Assembly (NCBI GenBank): GCA_035222895.1
Contig: JAVYIG010002372.1
Span: forward strand, 186,001-250,000
Source: Strongylocentrotus droebachiensis
Taxonomy: Eukaryota; Echinodermata; Echinoidea; Camarodonta; Strongylocentrotidae
Length of the DNA stretch: 64,000 bases
Direction: 5' to 3'
Below the pieces are notes generated by a model. It was not told the DNA's origin and made no database searches. It saw only the letters and a program-made list of their open reading frames with translations. The translations under genes were made by a program, and so were the position numbers. This document shows, in pieces, positions 57,743-64,000 of the stretch; positions within the stretch are counted from its first letter, which is position 1; each line of letters opens with the position of its first letter.

Positions 57743-57938
57743 TTAAAGCCCATCTGCACTAGTTTGGTCAGGGGGGATTAGACCTCCCTGCAAGGTCACT
57801 GACAGGTGGTTATCTCATCAAATCAGCTCTCAATTAACATAAGAAAAAGGGGATCATGGGGGACCAACAGGCACTGATTAGGCATTGTTTTCTATATAGA
57901 GGGAGCAAGTAGCTACAAGTAGTACAGTGGGGCTTTAA
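57743..57938 (+). mobile_element. MITE family A, copy 4, best preserved
   Basis: TTAAAGCCCATCTGCACTAG at the left and CTAC...AGTGGGGCTTTAA at the right form an inverted end of about 19 bp (TTAAAGCCC..CTG.ACTA). 196 bp including TTAA at both ends. Serves as the family reference. Confidence 0.9.
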
Positions 57939-58113
57939 GATATGTTTCAAGTATGTTTCATAGGTGTTTTCAATTCTGATGCTCAGTTTAGTTATGACCA
58001 CTCTTAGGTTTGATATTTGATATAATAAGTGTACTGTTTTCACATCTTCAGTAGATATTTCAAGGTTGTATTTGCTAGAACCTCAAGCTACATTCTGGCA
58101 TTTATGTCTGTTC

Positions 58114-58173
58114 ACAGCCAGAAGGACGTTACACTCTATGTTAGAGTTTATGAGTTAACGCCCTTCTGGCTCC
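58114..58173 (+). repeat. Short hairpin family copy
   Basis: CACAGCCAGAAGGACGTTACA...GAGTTAACGCCCTTCTGGCT, tail CCACACA as in the 11505 copy. Confidence 0.8.
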
Positions 58174-58288
58174 ACACACACATATAATCTGTTGAATGCA
58201 AGAAGGTCCTTATCAGTGTCAAATGTTAAATGAAAATATCCTACCAAACACCAAACAATTGAAATGGGACAATTTTCAATTTGTGCAT

Positions 58289-58289
<1 letters not shown>

Positions 58290-58324
<35 letters not shown>

Positions 58325-58510
58325 TGGGAGAAAGAGAGTGAGAGACAAAGAGAGAGAGAGAGAGAGAGTAACAGACATGGGACAGAGACAAAGAGATAGA
58401 GACAGAGAGACAGAGAGATAGAGACAGACAGACAGAGAGAGAGAGGGAGAGACAGAGAGACAGAGATGGAGAGAGAGAGAGACAGAGAGGGAGAGAGAGA
58501 GAGAGAAGGA
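58290..58510 (+). repeat. GA/GACA microsatellite
   Basis: (GA)n with ACAGA and GGGAGA interruptions. Minus-strand Ser/Leu frame is an artefact. Confidence 0.95.
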
Positions 58511-59462
58511 GCACTTAGACTGTCAAGGTATCACCAATCTGGGTTAAATCCTTACATACATCTCAAACTTAAACCCAGCAAGGATACTTATACAAATGTT
58601 ATACCTCAAGGGAGCAATCTATAAAGCTTTTCATGCGATTGAAATTCTCCCACATCTCCCTATGATATTAAACATTATTTTCATACAAATAACATGTCAA
58701 GAACAAGTCCCAGTCGGTTTCTAAGTCTTGTATTCTTTTAGAATATCTATTCATCTTGAGTTCATAAATCTCAGTTTATATATCTCTTTCAATGTAGTGT
58801 TTGGCTAATCCTCTCACAAGATTATACACCGATAAAAAAGAAAATTGTCAAATTTACTTCCAGAATTACACAATTTTGCTCATGTTGTCAATTTTCAACC
58901 CTATATTCATATTGTAACCAGATCGAGATGAACAAAATTAACGATGTAGCCAGAATTAAGAATGATTTCCTGGACACCCCTATCAAATATTATTTACAGA
59001 TTGTTTATTTAAATTGGTCAAGAATTAAGGACTTAAAAATATATTAATTTCTATTCCATACATAGTTTGTCACAAGATTAACAAAGTAAGTAATATAGCA
59101 TGGATTTACAAGAGAATACAGATAGGCCCCAAATCGTAAAAGTTGATTTACTGATTACACTTTAGCTTGAGAAATAAGAGTTAACAAATAATTTGGTTAT
59201 CACAAATCATACACACAAATAAAAGGCTGACAAGCGAAAAATTGCAAAAGCAAGCAAGCAAGAAAGATGAAATAAAACCCATGAGCTTCCAGAGACTTGT
59301 CTTTTATATACAATAGCTGAAAGGATGACGATAGCTAGCGCGACTTACTAACGGGAGGCCCACTTTCACAAGTCATTTCACTTGTCTGACAGCGTTTCCT
59401 CTTTTCCCAAACATCAAACTCTCCATTATCTTTTATAACCACAAATTTGCATAATGCCTGCT
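58511..59462. other. Unannotated intronic sequence
   Basis: AT-rich, nothing recognised apart from a small AAGCAAGCAAGCAAG run near 59248. Confidence 0.35.
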
Positions 59463-59528
59463 GAGAGCCAGAAGGGCGTTAACTTATGTACTTGAACACA
59501 GTGTTCAGCGTCCTTCTCGCTCTCAGCG
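59463..59528 (+). repeat. Short hairpin family copy, well preserved left arm
   Basis: GAGAGCCAGAAGGGCGTTAA...GTGTTCAGCGTCCTTCTCGC, with TCTCAGCGG closing the stem. Confidence 0.8.
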
Positions 59529-59602
59529 GAAGATAGTGACTGAGAGGATGAGTCAACGGTAAATGTGATGAAACAACCAAGGATGTGTGAAAAACAGGAG
59601 AG

Positions 59603-60085
59603 AGATGAGGACAAGAAGAAAGAGAGGGGGGGGGGAGGGAGAGAGAGAGCAAATGAGAGACTGAGCGTGAAATTGGTACAAAGAAAGCAAGAGAAGAGTC
59701 AAAGAAAGAGAGAGATAAAGACAGATACAACAGAGAGACAGACAGAGAGCGAGACAAACAGAGACAATGACAGAGAGAGATAGAAACAGAGACAAAGATA
59801 GAGAGGGAGAGAAAGAAAGAAAGAGACAGAGAAAGGAAAGAAAGGAAGAAAGACTGAAAAAGAGTGGGAGGGAGCAAGACAGAAGACAGATTAAGACTAA
59901 GAGAGAGAAAAAGAAAATAAAGAGATAGGAGAGTGTTAAAAAAGATGATTGGAGAGGAAAGGATAGAGGAAAGGATAGGGAAAAATAATGGGAAAGAAAT
60001 GAAGAGAAAGAAATAAAGAGAAAAGGAGAGAGAGAGAGAGATTACAGAGAAAATAATGAAGAGAGAGAGAGAGGGGGGAAATGCA
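59603..60085 (+). repeat. GA/GAAA-rich microsatellite region
   Basis: GAGAGAGA, GACAGA, GAAAGAAA and AAGGAAAGGAT tracts with a G9 run near 59627. Confidence 0.9.
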
Positions 60086-60286
60086 TATGAGAAACGAAGG
60101 ATTCATAGAGATATAAAATACAGAACAGGTAGAAAGGATGAATTCCTTTTCTCTTCCTTTTGTTTTCATCTCAAAAAGTACACTCGGTAACAAGAACGCG
60201 CTCAGTCATACATGTATGCATTTCTACTCTCTTTTTGCGTTTCCTGTCGTGAAACAAAACACCCCTGAATACATTGATGTGAGTTT

Positions 60287-60960
60287 CAAAGGACATCGTT
60301 TGCCTCTCCACTCCAAGTACCTATGATTGTCATACATAGCTAATGGGGGCTGCAATACATGCAAGGGGCAGTTCACACTAAAAATGTAGACAGTGTCTGT
60401 ATTATCAAATGAAGTCAATTGAGCGGTTTGAGATATTCAGATACAAGGGATGGTTCACATTTGAATTCTAAGACAGAAAGGGGATGCTGTTCGCGTCCCA
60501 AATCCAAGTACCTATGATTGTCATACATAGCTAATGGGGGCTGCAATACATGCAAGGGCCAGTTCATACTGAAAATGTAGAGAGTGTCTGTATTGTAAAA
60601 TGAAGTCAATTGAGCAGTCGAAGATATTAAGATACAAGGGATGGTTCACATTTGAATTCTAAGACAGAAAGGGGACACTGTTCGCCTCCCAAATCAAAGT
60701 ACCTATGATTGTCATATACTAAGCTAATGGGGGCTGCAATACATGCAAGGGGCAGTTCATACTGAAAATGTAGAGAGTGTCTGTATTGTCAAATGAAGTC
60801 AACTTTGAAGGCAGTTTAAGATATTAAGATACAAGGCCGGTTCATATTTGAATTCTAAGACAGAAAGGGGACACTGTTCGCCTCCCAAATCCAAGTACCT
60901 ATGACTGTCGTACTAAGCTAATGTGAGTTTGGTTACATACAAGGGGCAGTTCACATTTGA
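60287..60960. repeat. Tandem repeat, unit about 192 bp, about 3.5 copies
   Basis: AAGTACCTATGATTGTCATA starts near 60316, 60507 and 60699, and again diverged at 60893. Each unit holds GCTAATGGGGGCTGCAATAC, GTGTCTGTATTGT, AATGAAGTCAA, GATACAAGG and GACAGAAAGGGG. The first three copies are over about 90 percent alike by eye. Confidence 0.9.
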
Positions 60961-62219
60961 ACTTTAAGATATAGAAAACATGATTGCCATTCAAACTAAA
61001 TGGATGTGTGTTTAATACATACATGTACAATGGAGGGTTTTACATAGACAATTTCAGACTTAAGGGTGTCTGTGACTGTGAAACTGTGAGATATACACGG
61101 AGTACTTGTTTCATCCAAAAAAGTTAGAGACACAGAACTAATCGTCCATCCATACAGGGAGCTAAGACCTAAAGAGAACAGTGTTTGCCTGTCAAATGTC
61201 CATTCTAAGAGCTTATGATCATCACACATTACAGACATGCTGCAGTCACGTGGATGTTCATATTACATAGGCTTCATTTTATCATGTGAATCGGTATCCT
61301 GCACGCGATGCACTATCAAGATATTCTTGTCTCTGCACTTTTATATCATGCAAAATGTAATAGAAGATAATGTTGACATTCATGTAACTTCACCTTGTTT
61401 GCGAGAAAATATTGGGATCAAATTTGGGGATTGTTTTACTTTCTGCGAAAACCGAATCCACTATGCAAATAGAATTTTAGCTTGTGCAATCACACATTTA
61501 ACAACAATATGCTCAAAAACATGAAATACGCACTACATCAGGAGTGTTCCTTTCTATATCTAATGTCTTTTTCATGCTGATAAATGCATTTCAAGCATGT
61601 TGTGATCTAGTTCTGCTTGACATCCTAATTCTTATTCATGCAAACCATCATGGCACTTGATAAAATCAGTAAGTATTAAAGACCAGTATTGAAAACTGGT
61701 GCCGTATCCAAAGGCACTGGTGAACTGACTTTGTCTTTCAAGATCATTATTGCTCAATGCTCAATTATGTAACCTATATATAGCTACAGTTGGCATATGT
61801 CCCCTCTAATGAGATAGCCCCAGAAAAAACAGAAAAAGATAGAAAGGGGAAAACATTTTTAGAGATGATACTGTGCCCTCACACATTCTTCTCTCACTCC
61901 GTGGCTTTCTTTTCTTGCATTTCATCTGCTTACTATTACTCATGCAACCCTCATGACCTAGGTGCCCCCGAAGGCTTTATATACCCGCACTACTACACTG
62001 CATAATGCCTCCTTACAGTTCACAGGAGGTTACGATCCACGCAAAAGTCCTCTTGCGCAAGCCTTCAAATCAAGCGTCATCAGGAACCAAAATTACGGTC
62101 ATTCTGCTGAGGCCCAATCACAACCGAGTCCAAACCGAGTTAACATCGATTCAGAAACCCCCGGCTCCTAGCTGCCAAGTATTAACCATCCACAGGACCC
62201 AGATCCTCCACAACCCTCG
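60961..62219. other. Unannotated intronic sequence
   Basis: Includes a fragment near 61677 (TTAAAGACCAGTATTGAAAA) that resembles a family C end. Two overlapping plus-strand frames at 61962-62256 follow an acceptor-like TTACAGTTCACAG but have no motif. Confidence 0.4.
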
Positions 62220-62364
62220 AGGGTGTTTCACAAAGCCCTTTTTCAATGACAAATGACAAATATCAGTGACAAATCTGCTGATAACCAATCAGAAGCAAGG
62301 ATTTCAGTAGCTTATAACAAAAACTGTCATTTGTCACTGATGACAAGTTTTGTGAAACGGGGCC
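62220..62364. mobile_element. 145-bp MITE with GGGTGTTTCACAAAG ends (family D relative)
   Basis: Left GGGTGTTTCACAAAGCCC and right TTTTGTGAAACGGGGCCC are inverted. Inner TGACAAATGACA...TGACAAAT pairs with TGTCATTTGTCACTGATGACA. Contains AACCAATCAGAAG, a CCAAT-type motif. Shares end sequence but not interior with copies at 15502 and 29203. Confidence 0.8.
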
Positions 62365-62688
62365 CAGCTCTCATGTGTGTCCAGAGGGTCGGCTCAGACT
62401 GACCCGAAAGTTGATACACCGGATGAATATTCTACTAAGTTAACGGTCACTACTTATCCCAATTTTGCAGCAGTCAGACTGCACCACCGTGGGTATGGGC
62501 TGCGTTATGCTGTCCTGAATACATCTCCATAAAGGTTACGTGTAAACTAGACGATTGATGACGGGTTTGGATCTGGGAGTCAACAGCATGAGTGTCGAGT
62601 GTATAGTATTCTGGCGGTGGTGCGACAGTGCGATCCGAGTTTTCAAGATGGCCTATTGACCTAGATGGCACACGAGAGGGCATGGATG

Positions 62689-62719
<31 letters not shown>

Positions 62720-62777
62720 CAGAGAGAGACAGACAGACAGACACGACAAGAGACAGAAACAGAGAGAGAGAGAGAGA

Positions 62778-62809
<32 letters not shown>

Positions 62810-62880
62810 AAGAGGGAGAAAGAGAGAGGAAAGACAGAGACAGAAAGAGACAGAAGGACAGCCAGATAGACAGAGGAAAT
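62689..62880 (+). repeat. (TA)n then (GA)n/(GACA)n microsatellite
   Basis: About ten TA repeats at 62690-62709 followed by GA, GACA and GAAA tracts. Confidence 0.95.
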
Positions 62881-63168
62881 ATGTATTGCATTGTCCTCTC
62901 TTCGGTCCGCTTCCATTTTCTAGCTTTCGTAACTATGTACCAAAAAAGTATTATGATAATGGATGGCAAATCAAGTGATCGTAAAGTTTACACTTGAATA
63001 CTTTCATGGTACTTCGAATGGTTTGCAGGATGCATTATAATTCAGAATCTGCTTTGAGAAAGGAGTGGCTTATATAACATGCGATGAAGTGCAAATAATC
63101 TTATATTACTCCAAAAAGGTTTTATGCCCAGGAAATGGCATGAAATGAGTAGGAAACATCATCTGGTC
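62881..63168. other. Unannotated intronic sequence
   Basis: No repeat copy or exon recognised. Confidence 0.3.
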
Positions 63169-63222
63169 TGAGCCAGAACAGTGTTAACTCTGTGTTAAAG
63201 TATATGAGTTAATGCCCTTCCG
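63169..63222 (+). repeat. Short hairpin family copy
   Basis: TGAGCCAGAACAGTGTTAACTC...GAGTTAATGCCCTTCCG. The arm ends are eroded. Confidence 0.65.
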
Positions 63223-64000
63223 AATAACTATTATTACGTGTCATAACCATGGAGAGATGAATATAACTAAAACTCATCTTCATTGTATTCAAATGACAGT
63301 TCTAAACAATGTTCAAAGTTTATCAGGGAAGCAGAAGACCGCCCACCATTAAATTACAGGATCAAGATAATAAGATGAGATCTCAAATTCTTATAAACCA
63401 GGTACCCTGTATCATTGAAGAACATCCCCCATTCCAAGCATTCAATTTCATTTCAAGGCTTGTTGGATTTATCTTCTCAAGCAATTTGCCCTCCCCCATA
63501 TCATCTCTGCCCTTTTTCAATTCCCGGCAGATAAAAGGGGATTTTCCCCCAGAGGGAGAATGATGTTCAATCCCTCATAAGACAACGATTTGAAATGAAA
63601 ACATGCCAAACAGGATGGTTTATTGTTCTTACAAACATTATTCAATTATTCATTGTTTCAAATACATAAATACGTCTGTTTGGAACCGGAAAGGCTTTAA
63701 TTGATATACTTTAATAGAGAGTTAACAGATGAATTAGCTGACAATGATGCATTATATCTCACGATACACCATTAACTTTTTCTATTTTTGTCATTTTATT
63801 TCATTTCAAATTCAGAAATCGTTGTTACTTGTTGTCCCTTACAATGATGGGTAAGGCTGGCCTTTCTTAACAAACAAACAAGCTGTATAAACAAAAATAT
63901 TTAAACATTTAAATTCTATTATCAAGTGATGAATATAGTCGGAAGATAATAGGATAGTGGTAACAATACTTGTTGACCTATAATAAAACATTCTTAATTA
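63223..64000. other. Right end of window, intronic
   Basis: A diverged hairpin-family copy lies at 63680-63728 (GGAACCGGAAAGGCTTTAAT...GAGAGTTAACAGA). The plus-strand frame at 63309-63563 has no motif. Nothing else recognised. Confidence 0.4.

Larger units (their letters stand above)
40406..64000 (-). other. Inferred giant intron of the UNC13-like gene (5' side of the exon)
   Basis: From the splice acceptor at 40406-40407 up to the right edge no further C2A exon was recognised, so this stretch of at least 23.6 kb is inferred to be intron. It holds the tyrosine-recombinase element, the hAT-like element and many repeats listed separately. Confidence 0.5.

Noticed and set aside
61962..62256. 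Two overlapping plus-strand frames after an acceptor-like TTCACAG
   Set aside because: No motif, and one runs into a MITE end. Not supported as an exon.
1..64000. CRISPR array, bacterial operons or replication origin
   Set aside because: Tandem repeats here lack unique spacers of constant length. Spliced exons, giant introns and MITEs show a eukaryotic nuclear genome.

Overview
This is a non-coding-rich window from an animal nuclear genome, AT-rich and very dense in short repeats. I found no bacterial operons, no RNA genes and no CRISPR array. The repeat landscape (many TTAA-, TA- and 8-bp-target DNA elements, a DUF3504 tyrosine recombinase, a THAP/P-type element, long GA/CT tracts) fits a marine invertebrate, and a sea urchin or related deuterostome is my best guess. 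The species cannot be fixed from the sequence alone.

Host gene: one short exon (40282-40405, minus strand) has clean splice sites and encodes the end of the N-terminal C2A domain of an UNC13/Munc13 synaptic priming protein. If that is right, the whole window lies in two very large introns of this gene: about 40 kb downstream of the exon (positions 1-40281) and at least 23.6 kb upstream (40406-64000). No second exon could be assigned with confidence. Two weak candidates are recorded among the findings.

Mobile elements: (1) a 4016-bp P-superfamily element at 24561-28576 with an exact 8-bp target duplication, about 100-bp inverted ends and decayed THAP-transposase exons; (2) an intact 450-codon tyrosine recombinase of the Crypton/KIAA1958 type at 41948-43300, bracketed by a perfect 42-bp palindrome and an 86-bp hairpin; (3) a 1299-bp element at 50720-52018 with CCCGGGGG ends, an 8-bp target duplication and subterminal repeats, hAT-like; (4) several MITE families, each in 1-4 copies (three with TTAAAG ends, one with GGTGTTTCACAAAG ends, one with TA-GGCCTGTCTTCA ends, and single foldbacks); (5) fragments of non-LTR retrotransposon 3' ends around 40.5, 41.3 and 54.0 kb.

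Other repeats: a short (about 60-65 bp) hairpin family built on GCCAGAAGGGCGTTAAC recurs roughly 17 times across the window. Independent tandem arrays with periods close to 190 bp occur near 2.5, 23.2 and 60.6 kb, with a looser one at 57 kb. There are other tandem arrays (72, 84, 101, 145, 245 bp), a 900-bp GGGGAGGAGGAGA satellite followed by a G-quadruplex-type tract at 0.6-1.6 kb, and many GA/CT, CA, TAG and homopolymer tracts. Most long open reading frames here are translations of these simple repeats and are not genes.
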